Shown here: positions 9,371-18,195 of the stretch, piece after piece
Layout of the letters: each line of letters starts with the position of its first letter
Position numbering within the stretch: the stretch's first letter is position 1
NCBI RefSeq assembly: GCF_004103715.1
Contig: NZ_CP035282.1
Coordinates: 3,558,501-3,622,500, forward strand
Direction: 5' to 3'
Length of the DNA stretch: 64,000 bases
DNA from: Acidilutibacter cellobiosedens
Lineage (GTDB): Bacteria; Bacillota; Clostridia; Tissierellales; Acidilutibacteraceae
Program-made: the position numbers and the translations under genes
The notes under the pieces: model-generated
The model's input: only the letters and a program-made list of their open reading frames with translations
The model's database searches: none
Told to the model about the DNA's origin: nothing

Positions 9371-9961
9371 TCAATAATTCAAATAAAAATCAATAATATT
9401 GTCTACGAGACTTTCACGCTGCTGTTGGTTATGAAAATCAATTCCAATTTCTTTCTTAAGTAATGTACTGCGTAAAAACAATGACTGAAGCGTCAAAAGC
9501 ATAAAATATGTCCTTTGTTTTACCTCCTGATCATCTATATCATCGGAGATGGCTTGCCGTACCAACGGCAGATAGGCCGCTAATGTTTGAGAAGTATTAT
9601 CATTTTGATTAATAGTGGTTAAATCGGTAATGATGGAAATTCGCGATATGTTTTCATGAGTCTCAAGAAATGAGCAGGTATATTTCACCATTATACGCAA
9701 CTTTTCTTCCGGAGTCATTTTCGGAAGATTCTTATAAACATCTCCAGTTTTCTTGATTATATCACTGATTATTTTCTGAACACACTGTGCAATAAGATTT
9801 TCTTTTGTTTGGAAGTGATAATTTACCAACCCAGCTCCTATCCCAACCCGATTGCATATATCACGAACAGTAATTTCATCAATATTACTTCCTTTTTCAT
9901 TGATCAACTCTATAGTGGCTTTAATAATATCTTCCTTCACGTTTTTTCTCATAACTATCAT
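9371..9961 (-). CDS. TetR-family transcriptional regulator
   Basis: An N-terminal helix-turn-helix of TetR type: EDIIKATIELINEKGSNIDE, ITVRDICNRVGIGAGLVNYHF and FQTKENLIAQC (residues ~9-62). The C-terminal ligand/dimer region is all-helical and not informative about the ligand. An internal ATG (codon 4) could also be the start. It begins 7 bases after a broken membrane-protein gene on the same strand and probably regulates that operon. No clear operator was found by eye upstream of the pair. Confidence 0.85.
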   Translation of the reverse strand: MIVMRKNVKEDIIKATIELINEKGSNIDEITVRDICNRVGIGAGLVNYHFQTKENLIAQCVQKIISDIIKKTGDVYKNLPKMTPEEKLRIMVKYTCSFLETHENISRISIITDLTTINQNDNTSQTLAAYLPLVRQAISDDIDDQEVKQRTYFMLLTLQSLFLRSTLLKKEIGIDFHNQQQRESLVDNIIDFYLNY

Positions 9962-9967
9962 CCTCTA

Positions 9968-10330
9968 TCATCTTATTATTAAGTGGCCAAATCGAGCTAT
10001 AACTGACTTTACAAGCATCGCTATGGCCAAAGTAATCAAAGCCGTTTGAGGATTATCCAATTTAGGAACATTCCACTTGAATAGCTGTACCATAAAAGCT
10101 AATATGGCAATTATTCCAAAGATATATCCCAAGATTGACAATGGATGAGCTGGAGCTGATGCAATGAACTTGCCTACACTCAACGTACATAATAGCATCC
10201 CGATAATTCCAAGTACAATTGTCGCCGACCTTGCTCCCTGTATAAATAGAATCCTTTTTCTTGATAGTCAAATAAAAACTAAAATTGTTATTATTGCTAT
10301 TTCAAAAACAAGAATAGAAGAATTTTTCAT
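9968..10330 (-). pseudogene. Small membrane protein (120 codons) with in-frame TGA
   Basis: Read from ATG 10330 (AGAGAGG upstream), the frame gives MKNSSILVFEIAIITILVFI, a TGA at 10268-10270, and then LSRKRILFIQGARSATIVLG plus two or three more hydrophobic segments (GYIFGIIAILAFMVQLF, ALITLAIAMLVKSVIA). The frame is otherwise intact to the stop just before the tetR gene. TGG to TGA is a simple explanation for the interruption. I do not recognise the family. A four-helix membrane protein beside a TetR regulator is often a drug- or stress-responsive pair, but that is inference. Confidence 0.65.
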
Positions 10331-10496
10331 AAATCAAAACCTCTCTTTCAATAATTGAATTTTGTTTTGAACGCTATTCAATTATATCTTGTTTACATTA
10401 TATTGTCAATATCGCTCCGTAACAATCAGCTAACTTTTTACATATAACTTAAATAACTGATATAAATAATTTATCAAAGGAAACAATTGATTTGTA

Positions 10497-10554
10497 TTAA
10501 TTAACTCCCTTTTATATTTATATGATATTATAAATATAAAAGGGAGTTAATTAA
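10497..10554. repeat. 26-bp perfect inverted repeat with 6-base loop upstream of the NUDIX gene
   Basis: TTAATTAACTCCCTTTTATA (start of the left arm, 10497-10522) is exactly complementary to 10529-10554, with TGATAT as the loop. The right arm ends four bases before the GGAGG of the next gene. It could be a terminator for upstream transcription, a regulatory leader hairpin, an operator, or a small mobile hairpin. Confidence 0.8.
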
Positions 10555-10570
10555 ATGGAGGTAATAATAT

Positions 10571-11101
10571 ATGTCGGAGAGAGAAATATGGGATGCGTAT
10601 GGTTCAAATGGAAACAAATTAGGTTATGATTTATACAGGGATGAAAGCTCCTTAATTCCAGAAGGAGTGTATCATATTGTTGCCGAAGTATATACGATTA
10701 CGCGGGATAAGGAGGTTTTAGTAACGCAGAGACATCCTGACAAACCGTGGCCTTTAAAGTGGGAAATAACAGGCGGTTCAGTCTTGAAAGGCGAAACCCC
10801 TATAAAGGGAGCTTTGCGTGAATTAAAAGAGGAAACCGGCATTCTTACTCAGGAATCCGATTTGCGGTTCGTTTATTCTTACCTTATGAAAGGGATTCCG
10901 GCAATTTATTACTGTTACATGATTGTTATAAACAAAAATAATACGGAAATCAAACTACAACGTGGTGAAACGATTGATTACCGTTATATTGCATATGATA
11001 AGTTCAAAGAGTTTATTCAAACAGAAAAATTTGTGGATACGATAAGAGATCGCTTTAACATTCATGCGGGATTGTTTGACAATATCGTTTCTTCAATCTG
11101 A
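10571..11101 (+). CDS. NUDIX hydrolase
   Basis: A 176-residue protein with a full Nudix box, GGSVLKGETPIKGALRELKE followed by ETGI (G-x5-E-x7-R-E-x2-E-E-x-G pattern, residues ~76-99), which binds the metal and hydrolyses nucleoside-diphosphate-linked substrates. The N-terminal region (EIWDAYGSNGNKLGYDLYRD) resembles the isopentenyl-diphosphate-isomerase-like NUDIX group. The start ATG has GGAGG eight to twelve bases upstream. The gene is preceded by a striking 26-bp hairpin that may control it. The exact substrate cannot be read from the sequence. Confidence 0.9.
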   Translation: MSEREIWDAYGSNGNKLGYDLYRDESSLIPEGVYHIVAEVYTITRDKEVLVTQRHPDKPWPLKWEITGGSVLKGETPIKGALRELKEETGILTQESDLRFVYSYLMKGIPAIYYCYMIVINKNNTEIKLQRGETIDYRYIAYDKFKEFIQTEKFVDTIRDRFNIHAGLFDNIVSSI

Positions 11102-11293
11102 AAGAGACTGTTAGCTTATATATTTAAGCATAATTCAAAATTGATTAATTAATCTTTTTTGTCTAACTCTTCAAGCTCAAGATAATAAAAAAATTTAAAC
11201 CCCTGTAATTTAAGTTTTTCCTCTAATTATGATATACTTAACACTGACTATTTATAAACTGTTTACAAGATCAAATTTCAAGGGAGGAATACT

Positions 11294-11728
11294 ATGATTG
11301 TAATGGTAACAAAAGATAATTTAGTACAGGCAGCTACGATACACTCTGTGTCTTGGCAAGACTCCCATAAGGCATTTTGTTCCGAAGAATTTATTGCATT
11401 ACATAATGTTGAGCATCAAATTAAATATATCCAAAATGAAATGAATCAGGGAAAAATTTTTTATATGTTTATTACTTCAAAACCTGTTGGAATTGTTTCC
11501 GTATGCGATAATTTGATTGAAAATCTATATATTTTGCCTGAAGAACAACATAAAGGGTACGGTACAGAACTTTTGAACTTTGCAATTGCGAAATGCGATG
11601 TCCCAGCTTTATGGATTTTAGATAATAATGAAAAAGCATATAATTTATATTCAAAACATGGGTTTATATTGACTGGAAATGAAAATAAACTCTCGGACAC
11701 AGTCAAGGAAATTGAAATGAAAAAATAA
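11294..11728 (+). CDS. GNAT-family N-acetyltransferase
   Basis: A 144-residue single-domain acetyltransferase. The motif LYILPEEQHKGYGTELLNFA (residues ~79-98) is the acetyl-CoA-binding loop and helix, followed by ALWILDNNEKAYNLYSKHGF, the usual C-terminal strand and helix. The start ATG is preceded by AGGGAGGAAT. The next gene (LUD domain) follows after ~75 bases on the same strand. Substrate unknown. Confidence 0.9.
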   Translation: MIVMVTKDNLVQAATIHSVSWQDSHKAFCSEEFIALHNVEHQIKYIQNEMNQGKIFYMFITSKPVGIVSVCDNLIENLYILPEEQHKGYGTELLNFAIAKCDVPALWILDNNEKAYNLYSKHGFILTGNENKLSDTVKEIEMKK

Positions 11729-11804
11729 GATGAATATGTAATATATCTATCTTAATCAAACATTAAAACTGAATATCACTAAGTAATTAGGAGAACATAA
11801 ACAA

Positions 11805-12422
11805 ATGGATGAAAAAATCAAAAATGTAATATATAATTTACAGCAAAACAACATGGCCGGATACTTTGTAGGGAATAAAAATGAATTGATTGACTTGCTT
11901 ACCACATTGATCAATCCTGGCGATACAGTTGGCTGCGGCGACTCCGTTACATTAGAATCAACTGGTGTATTCGATTTCTTAAGAAATGGAAATTATGTCT
12001 TTTATGATAAGCATCGTCCTAACTTAACAGCAGAAGAAAAGCGGAAAATCTATTTAAGTAATTTTTCTGCGGATACCTTTATAACTGGTACAAATGCTGT
12101 TACCGCTGACGGCAAATTATTTAACATTGATGGAAACGGAAGCCGAGTTGCACCTATATTATACGGGTCGAAACAGGTTATAGTTGTAGTAGGAATTAAC
12201 AAACTGGTAAATACAGTGGAAGATGCAATTTTACGAACAAGACAGATTGCAGCCCCATTGGATGCTAAACGCCTTGGGAAAAAAACACCCTGTACTTCTC
12301 TTGGCAGATGTATAGATTGTAGACATAAGCAAAGAATTTGTAACGATTTTGTTTTGATTACCGGACAATTTGTCAAAAATAGAATTAAAGTAATTATAAT
12401 AAATGAACCCTTTGGTTTTTAA
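11805..12422 (+). CDS. LUD-domain (LutB/LutC-like, DUF162) protein
   Basis: A 205-residue stand-alone LUD domain. Typical features are GDTVGCGDSVTLESTGVFDF near residues 38-57, TGTNAVTADGKLFNIDGNGS (residues ~94-113), and the C-terminal CTSLGRCIDC cysteines. LUD proteins belong to the lactate-utilisation / 5-formyltetrahydrofolate-cyclo-ligase-like fold; single-domain versions are widespread in Clostridia with no firmly known reaction. RBS AGGAG lies upstream of the ATG. A strong terminator follows, so this is the end of the transcription unit. Confidence 0.85.
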   Translation: MDEKIKNVIYNLQQNNMAGYFVGNKNELIDLLTTLINPGDTVGCGDSVTLESTGVFDFLRNGNYVFYDKHRPNLTAEEKRKIYLSNFSADTFITGTNAVTADGKLFNIDGNGSRVAPILYGSKQVIVVVGINKLVNTVEDAILRTRQIAAPLDAKRLGKKTPCTSLGRCIDCRHKQRICNDFVLITGQFVKNRIKVIIINEPFGF

Positions 12423-12488
12423 TTGCGGGAATATTTTTTAATTCTGACTTGGCAAAAAAATAAATCAAGTAATTAATCTATAATAGTA

Positions 12489-12537
12489 GATAGCCCTATT
12501 TTTTAGCATTGATTAAAAAAATAGGGTTATCTTTTTG
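12489..12537 (+). terminator. Intrinsic terminator after the LUD gene
   Basis: AGATAGCCCTATTTTTT pairs with AAAAAAATAGGGTTATCT (one wobble), followed by TTTTT. Confidence 0.85.
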
Positions 12538-12650
12538 GATTACATCATATCTGCGGTATAAAACAGACTAAAAACTGAGCAAAATATTTATAGCAACCTT
12601 TTTCAGTCACTTACGTGTAATAATATGAAAGGCACAAAGGCGGTGAGGTT

Positions 12651-13193
12651 TTGGATGAGTATTCTTTAATTCTATCAGCACAGAATGGTGAAAAAGAGGC
12701 ATTTCAAAGTCTCATCACCTTCTACTATCCATATGTTTCAAAATTTCTTTTAAAAATGTGTAATAACACAGTGCTGAGTGAGGACTTGACACAAGACACA
12801 TTTTTAAAATTAGTACAGGGAATAGATAAATTCGATATTTACGGAAAGGCATCCTTCTCAACTTGGGTGATAACAATTGCCAAAAACTGTTATCTTGACC
12901 ATTTGAGGCGAAACAAACAAGAGATGATAAGCATAGAAGAACAGAATATGGCATCTCAATTCAATCTACAAGACGTTGTGCTTAACCATTTACAGGCAGA
13001 TGAAATACTAAAAGCTCTGGAAAGTTTACCCCCTGAACAGGCCACTGCCATCAGGTTGAAATATATAGAACAACAAACGCTTGAAGAAATTGCCCAGCGG
13101 TTTTCCTGTAAACCGAAAACAGTGAAAAGCCGCATCCACAATGGCATGGTTAAACTTAGAAAAATGCTGAAAGGAGATTTCTATCATGGATAA
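12651..13193 (+). CDS. ECF-type RNA polymerase sigma factor
   Basis: A 180-residue sigma-70 protein with region 2 (SLITFYYPYVSKFLLKMCNN, LSEDLTQDTFLKLVQG, FSTWVITIAKNCYLDHLRR) and region 4 (LPPEQATAIRLKYIEQQTLE, EIAQRFSCKPKTVKSRIHNG). The start is TTG with GGCGGTGAGG upstream. It heads a five-gene operon in which each of the first four genes overlaps the next (8, 4 and 8 bases), so translation is coupled. ECF factors normally work with an anti-sigma factor; the following small membrane protein is the best candidate. The operon content (PAP2, DedA) points to an envelope-lipid stress response. Confidence 0.9.
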   Translation: MDEYSLILSAQNGEKEAFQSLITFYYPYVSKFLLKMCNNTVLSEDLTQDTFLKLVQGIDKFDIYGKASFSTWVITIAKNCYLDHLRRNKQEMISIEEQNMASQFNLQDVVLNHLQADEILKALESLPPEQATAIRLKYIEQQTLEEIAQRFSCKPKTVKSRIHNGMVKLRKMLKGDFYHG

Positions 13194-13455
13194 AAACATA
13201 AATAAGCTGCTTTGCGTGCTTGACAATGAAATCGACAGAAAATGCTTTGAAATCAAACAAAGGAAGAGGAACAAAATATTACAATCAGTATTTATTATCA
13301 CTTGTGTTTTATTCATTATCGTACCTATGATGTTTGTTTTTTTCGGAATCAGCCTTTGGACGTTTTGCGTCCCGGCAATACTTTTCTTTACTATTTGTTT
13401 TTGCCTTCTATCACCTATTGTATTTAGCAATAAATCGGGAGGGTCAGAATTATGA
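13186..13455 (+). CDS. Small two-helix membrane protein, candidate anti-sigma partner
   Basis: 89 residues: a charged cytoplasmic N-terminus of ~35 residues (DNEIDRKCFEIKQRKRNK), then two membrane helices (SVFIITCVLFIIVPMMFVFF and FCVPAILFFTICFCLLSPIV). It overlaps the sigma gene by 8 bases and the next gene by 4 bases. No family is recognised. Its position and topology (cytoplasmic N-terminus with membrane anchor) fit a membrane-bound anti-sigma factor, but there is no HxxxCxxC zinc motif, so this remains a guess. Confidence 0.65.
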   Translation: MDKNINKLLCVLDNEIDRKCFEIKQRKRNKILQSVFIITCVLFIIVPMMFVFFGISLWTFCVPAILFFTICFCLLSPIVFSNKSGGSEL

Positions 13456-14402
13456 ATCGTTTTGATATTTTTGCTGAAAAATTCAATTTTAAAAGGGCAG
13501 TTATCATCTATCTGATTGCTGCGATTCTTACCGGAATCTTATCGGCCGGTTTTTTAGCCTATACATTTCGTGATAAGATCACTTTTGTATATAAGTATCA
13601 CCGCATCAATGAGAAAGCAAATGATAATAAAATCGGGTTTGAAAACTTGGAACCTGAATTAATCAATCTGGCTAATTCGTCATCGGATATTGTAGATATT
13701 CTTATTTTAAATAGGCAAAATCAAATACTGTTCAGTGCAAAGAATTCGAATTTATCAAAAAATGGAATCTTAGACTTAGCAGAAATTTCAGGTAAAAAAA
13801 GTCATTTTCTTGCTGATCAGAAAAATTCCAATGTGTATTTCCGATTGATGAAAGGCGATAAACTTAAATTTTCGATGGCTATGCTTGGAATTGAAAACGA
13901 AGTAGAACAGGAATATGCGGACTACTATTTCTACGAAAAGAATTATAATGTCAAAAAAGTATATTTGCTTTCTTATATTACTGATAAATTGAGCGGAGAC
14001 AAAGTTTATTTTATCAGCGATATTCGACCCATTGTAAATGGTGAATTCTATGTAAAAATCGTAGCTGTTCTTGCAATATTGTTTTTCATGCTCTATTGGG
14101 TCTTGTTAGCTTTTTGGGTTTACGCTCAGGCACTCAAATCGAAGCTTAACTCAGCTATGTGGGGAATCATTACTCTGTTTACTAATTTGGCCGGATTGTT
14201 CGTTTTTCTCATATACAGGCAAGGACACCAAACCTGTTATAAATGCGGTGCCCTGCAAAATAAATCAAACTTATATTGTACCTTCTGCGGTACAAGACTT
14301 GGTTTTGTTTGTAAGAAATGCAATACGATCGTAAGTGAAAAAGATAACTATTGCAAAAATTGCGGCAGTGTACTAAAGGGAGAGCGGAAACAGAATGAAT
14401 AG
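13452..14402 (+). CDS. Membrane protein with C-terminal double zinc ribbon
   Basis: 316 residues. One membrane helix near residues 17-37, an extracytoplasmic region of ~160 residues that looks like a sensor domain, then two helices (VKIVAVLAILFFMLYWVLLA and AMWGIITLFTNLAGLFVFLI). The cytoplasmic C-terminus has four CxxC pairs: CYKCGALQ, CTFCG, CKKC and CKNCG, a double zinc ribbon. It is the third gene of the ECF operon and is translationally coupled on both sides. The domain order suggests a signal-sensing protein for this operon; it could also act as the anti-sigma factor. I know of no defined function for this family. Confidence 0.75.
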   Translation: MNRFDIFAEKFNFKRAVIIYLIAAILTGILSAGFLAYTFRDKITFVYKYHRINEKANDNKIGFENLEPELINLANSSSDIVDILILNRQNQILFSAKNSNLSKNGILDLAEISGKKSHFLADQKNSNVYFRLMKGDKLKFSMAMLGIENEVEQEYADYYFYEKNYNVKKVYLLSYITDKLSGDKVYFISDIRPIVNGEFYVKIVAVLAILFFMLYWVLLAFWVYAQALKSKLNSAMWGIITLFTNLAGLFVFLIYRQGHQTCYKCGALQNKSNLYCTFCGTRLGFVCKKCNTIVSEKDNYCKNCGSVLKGERKQNE

Positions 14403-15003
14403 ACGAAAAATATGGTTCGTAATAGTACCAATCATTTTGTTTGTAATGCTGGCAATATGCCTTAAGGCAGAAATTGTTACTCGTTTTGAAGGGTGGGCTT
14501 ATGAAGAAGCATCGGAAAATATGTCATCTGCTTTAACTCTGGTGATGAAAGGCATTACACACTTAGGCGATCCGGCCGTTATCATTATATTTTGCCTTAC
14601 ATTATTTATCAGATCGAAAACAAGAAAAAACATAGCCCTACCTGTTTCAATAGCAGTAATGTCTTCTGCTGTGCTCAATATTACACTAAAACATATTTTT
14701 GCAAGAAGCCGTCCAAATATTTTACAATTAATAAGCGAAACAGGTTACAGTTTTCCCAGCGGTCATGCAATGAACAATGCTTCCCTTTATGTCATGTTGA
14801 TTTTGCTGATTTGGAAGTATGACGAAAGTACTTCCCTGAAGATAATCTTCTCCTCAATTTGTATTATTCTTACAGTCCTGATTGGATGGAGTCGAATTTA
14901 TTTAGGTGTACATTATGCAAGTGATATTTTGGGTGGTTGGCTGTTTGGATTTGCATTATCAACGTTTGTTTATTTCCTATGGAATAATAAGTTATCCAGA
15001 TAA
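14395..15003 (+). CDS. PAP2-family membrane phosphatase
   Basis: 202 residues and about six membrane helices with the three PAP2 catalytic motifs: KHIFARSRP (K-x6-R-P), SFPSGHAMN (P-S-G-H) and SRIYLGVHYASD (S-R-x5-H-x3-D). Such enzymes dephosphorylate lipid pyrophosphates such as undecaprenyl diphosphate at the outer face of the membrane. It overlaps the zinc-ribbon gene by 8 bases. With DedA next to it, the likely job is lipid-carrier recycling, possibly giving resistance to bacitracin-like or cationic agents; that is inference from context. Confidence 0.9.
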   Translation: MNRRKIWFVIVPIILFVMLAICLKAEIVTRFEGWAYEEASENMSSALTLVMKGITHLGDPAVIIIFCLTLFIRSKTRKNIALPVSIAVMSSAVLNITLKHIFARSRPNILQLISETGYSFPSGHAMNNASLYVMLILLIWKYDESTSLKIIFSSICIILTVLIGWSRIYLGVHYASDILGGWLFGFALSTFVYFLWNNKLSR

Positions 15004-15046
15004 GAGCATAAAATACAGCTTATCTAAGAAGGAAGGAAATTAGAAT

Positions 15047-15679
15047 ATGCAGAAATGGATTATTAACTTTATGAATCAGTTCGGATACTTTGGCGTTGCA
15101 CTACTCATTGCAATTGAAAATATATTTCCTCCAATCCCTTCCGAACTGATTTTGATTTTCGGTGGTTTTATGACCACATACACCAGTATGAATATCTGGA
15201 TGGTATCATTGTTTGCTACCTTTGGTTCTGTGGCCGGTGCAATTATTCTCTATGCTATTGGGCAGCTGCTGTCCATAGAAAAAATGGAGTATATCATTGG
15301 AAAATGGGGATATATTTTTGGACTTAAAAAGGAAGATGTGAAACGAGCAGAAAACTGGTTTGTTCGACGTGGTGCTTCTGCCATTTTTTTCTGTAGATTC
15401 ATTCCTATTGTCCGAAGTCTTATCTCCGTTCCTGCAGGAATGTCACGTATGCATAAAGGTACATTTCTTCTATACACTGCTATCGGTACCGCTATTTGGA
15501 ATGTGGTCTTAGTATGCCTCGGTGCTTTTGCCGGAGCTGAATGGGAACGCATTAATAAATACATGAATGTCTATTCCTATATAGCGTTTGCTGCTATGGT
15601 AATCATCGGAATTATTTTTACTGTTTGGCTTTTAAAGAAAAGAAATTTTAACAGTAAATCAAACAATCAAGGAAAGTAG
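15047..15679 (+). CDS. DedA/SNARE-associated family membrane protein
   Basis: 210 residues with the DedA signature: ENIFPPIPSELIL near the N-terminus and RFIPIVRSLISVPAGMSRM (residues ~121-139), two re-entrant-loop motifs, plus four or more membrane helices. DedA proteins include undecaprenyl-phosphate and phosphatidylethanolamine translocases. It begins 43 bases after the PAP2 gene with AAGGAAGG upstream, and it closes the ECF operon. The combination of a PAP2 phosphatase with a candidate lipid-phosphate flippase fits undecaprenyl-phosphate recycling. Confidence 0.9.
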   Translation: MQKWIINFMNQFGYFGVALLIAIENIFPPIPSELILIFGGFMTTYTSMNIWMVSLFATFGSVAGAIILYAIGQLLSIEKMEYIIGKWGYIFGLKKEDVKRAENWFVRRGASAIFFCRFIPIVRSLISVPAGMSRMHKGTFLLYTAIGTAIWNVVLVCLGAFAGAEWERINKYMNVYSYIAFAAMVIIGIIFTVWLLKKRNFNSKSNNQGK

Positions 15680-15808
15680 AACAACTTAAGGTAAACAATA
15701 AAAATAAGAATTAAATTTTCTACCAAAATATCAAACAGATTTCTTAAGTGGTAAAAAATAACATGCTATGCACAACATGAGCCTGGCTGGCAGACATTTA
15801 TTCTTAAT

Positions 15809-16522
15809 TCATTTTTCTTGATGCAGTTCCTCGACCATTCTATACCCCACTCCTACTTCCGTTAGAATATATTTAGGTTCCGCGGGGTTTTCCTCCAACT
15901 TTCTACGAATATTTGCCATGTTGACGCGAAGCGTATGACTATCATTGGTATATAAGCCCCATACCTCTCTCATGATATAATCATGAGTAAGCACTTTCCC
16001 TGCATTTCTTGACAGCAATGACAGTATTTTATACTCAACGGGTGTCAAATGAACCCTTCTCCCGGAAAGAGAAACCCTTCGCTTGCTGTAATCAATTTCA
16101 AGCTCTCCAATAGTTATCTTTTCCATGCCATTAGATTCTCCTCCAGTACTTTTAGGGCTGTGCCGTATTGCTGTCCGTATTCGGGCAAGCAGTTCTGAAG
16201 TCCCGAAAGGTTTAACAATATAATCGTCTGCGCCCAAATCAAGAGCTTCCACTTTTTCACGTTCGTATCCGCGGGCCGAAACCACCACAATAGGTGTTTT
16301 GGACCATTGACGTATATTCCTCAACACCTCAATACCATCTATATCAGGCAGTCCCAGATCCAGCAGTATGACGTCTGGAGAGTAAGAAGCAGCCATAGAT
16401 ATTCCTTCTTTTCCCGTACTCACTTTTGTAACTTGATAACCATTAGCATTTAAAATTGCTGAGATAAAATTGCATATAGTGTCCTCGTCTTCAATGATAA
16501 GAATCAGAGGCTTTATATCCAT
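15809..16522 (-). CDS. kdpE: KdpE-type response regulator
   Basis: 237 residues: receiver domain with acidic pair EDED near residue 11, phosphoacceptor Asp in VILLDLGLPD (residue ~55), conserved Thr/Ser and Lys in VVVSARG and VKPFG; then an OmpR-type winged helix (LTPVEYKILSLLSRNAGKVL). Sequence and position next to kdp genes identify it as KdpE, which activates the potassium-uptake operon when phosphorylated by KdpD. Here it is intact while its sensor kinase KdpD is reduced to a stub and the pump genes are broken, so it has no obvious cognate partner. Confidence 0.9.
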   Translation of the reverse strand: MDIKPLILIIEDEDTICNFISAILNANGYQVTKVSTGKEGISMAASYSPDVILLDLGLPDIDGIEVLRNIRQWSKTPIVVVSARGYEREKVEALDLGADDYIVKPFGTSELLARIRTAIRHSPKSTGGESNGMEKITIGELEIDYSKRRVSLSGRRVHLTPVEYKILSLLSRNAGKVLTHDYIMREVWGLYTNDSHTLRVNMANIRRKLEENPAEPKYILTEVGVGYRMVEELHQEK

Positions 16523-16524
16523 GT

Positions 16525-16723
16525 TTATTCACTTCCTTTCAGCGGGAGGCTGAATCGAAATACTGAACCGCCTTCTTTTCTATTTTCAGCTTCCATTCTG
16601 CCGTTATGGGCTTTTATAATAGTCATGCATATAGACCAGTCCAATCCCCATTCCCCTGGAAGAGTCGGGACTTTTATTTCCATTGGGAATATAACTCGTA
16701 AAGAGATAAGGAAAATCCTCCTC
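16525..16723 (-). pseudogene. kdpD: kdpD remnant: only the C-terminal ATPase end, frameshifted
   Basis: Reading from 16723 gives EEDFPYLFTSYIPNG and DSSRGMGIGL, the end of a histidine-kinase ATP-binding domain (G2 box). One extra G around 16636 shifts the frame to the one reading SICMTIIKAHNGRMEAENRK and GGSVFRFSLPL, which ends two bases before kdpE. The rest of KdpD (about 800 residues) and all of kdpC are missing: the remnant is joined directly to the end of kdpB (TGAGGAGG). Confidence 0.8.
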
Positions 16724-18180
16724 ATACAATGCTGCATACGGTCAGCAGCATATCAATAAGCTTAATCGCAATGAAAGGTGCTGCAATTCCTCCCAAACCA
16801 TAAATCAGCATGTTCCTTTTCAACAATTCTCCTGCAGGCACTTCACGGTATTTTACACCTCTCAGAGCCAGCGGAATGAGTGCGATAATAATCAGCGCAT
16901 TGTAAATGATAGCAGACAAAATAGCACTGGTGGAACTTGTAAGCCCCATGAAGTTTAAATCCGTAAGCAGGGGATAAATTCCAAAGAACAATACCGGAAT
17001 AATCGCAAAATACTTAGCTACATCATTTGCTACGCTGAAAGTGGTAAGGGAACCTCTCGTCATCAGTAGCTGCTTACCAATCCGTACGATATCAATTAGT
17101 TTGGTAGGGCTGGAATCTAAATCCACCATGTTTCCTGCCTCCTTGGCTGCCTGGGTTCCGGTATTCATAGCTACAGCTACATCTGCCTGAGCCAGTGCCG
17201 GAGCGTCATTGGTGCCGTCACCGGTCATTGCAACCAAATGTCCTTTAGTCTGATAGTCCCGGATTAGTGTCAGTTTAGTTTCCGGCGTTGCCTCTGCCAG
17301 AAAATCATCCACACCAGCTTCCACAGCTTCGATAGCACGCCCACTCATTGCCAATACATTAGCCTGATTCAAACGGCTCATGCCTGCAATACCTATAGAT
17401 GAAAGAAGTGCGCCGATAGTGGTAGGAGCAAGGCAAACCAGAAGGGCAATAACATTAGTAATAGAAATAGAAGAACCCGTTCCTGCCTGAGTGCTTGCAA
17501 ATCCCGAGAAGGGCAATAGCGTCGCTGTTACAACAAGGAATATGATGGTAAGAGTCACCAACAGAATTTGCAGGGCAATTTCATTGGGCGTCTTCTTTCT
17601 GGATGCGCCTTCCACCATAGAAATCATTTTATCGAGAAAGCTTTCCCCAGCCTCTGCCGTCACTTTGATAACCAGCCAGTCAGATACCAATGTCGTTCCT
17701 CCGGTAACTGCGCTTCTATCGCCTCCGGATTCTCGTATTACAGGAGCAGACTCACCGGTAATTGCACTTTCATCCACCGAAGCGGCTCCATCAATTACCT
17801 CGCCATCCATGGGAATTTGCTCTCCAGTTTTTACGTAGACAATATCGCCTTTCTTTAAATCTGCGGATAAAACTTCCGTATATTCCTCCACATTATCCTC
17901 CGACTTTAATTTTTTTGCCTTTACATCCTTTCGTGCCTTACGCAAAGTTGGCAAATAGCACCGTAAACCACAAAATAAGAGAAATAGCCAAAATATAACT
18001 ACTATTTTCATCTTTGATTCCGGCAAAAGACAGAAAATAAAGGGCTGTCGTGAGTATTGCGCCTATATATACAACCAGCATGACAGGATTCTTCACCTGT
18101 ACACGGGAGGAAAGTTTTACAAATGACTGTTTCAACGAATCCATAAATATATTTTTTTTATTGAAACTTTTCTTTTCCAT
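16722..18180 (-). pseudogene. kdpB: kdpB, potassium-transporting P-type ATPase B subunit, with two internal deletions
   Basis: ATG 18180 follows AGAGGTGATT. The N-terminus ([40 protein letters not shown]) runs to LFANFA, where the frame changes to one reading [16 protein letters not shown]; the segment between (normally E-A-x-A-E-G-R-G-K-A-Q-A-D) is lost, with ACTTTGCG at the junction suggesting a microhomology deletion. Farther on, [12 protein letters not shown] joins directly to [15 protein letters not shown], which removes the DKTGT phosphorylation site and the nucleotide-binding domain (about 200 residues). The actuator motif TGESAPV, hinge [17 protein letters not shown] and C-terminal helices remain. 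Without the phosphorylated Asp it cannot pump. Confidence 0.9.
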
Positions 18181-18195
18181 TTCAATCACCTCTTT

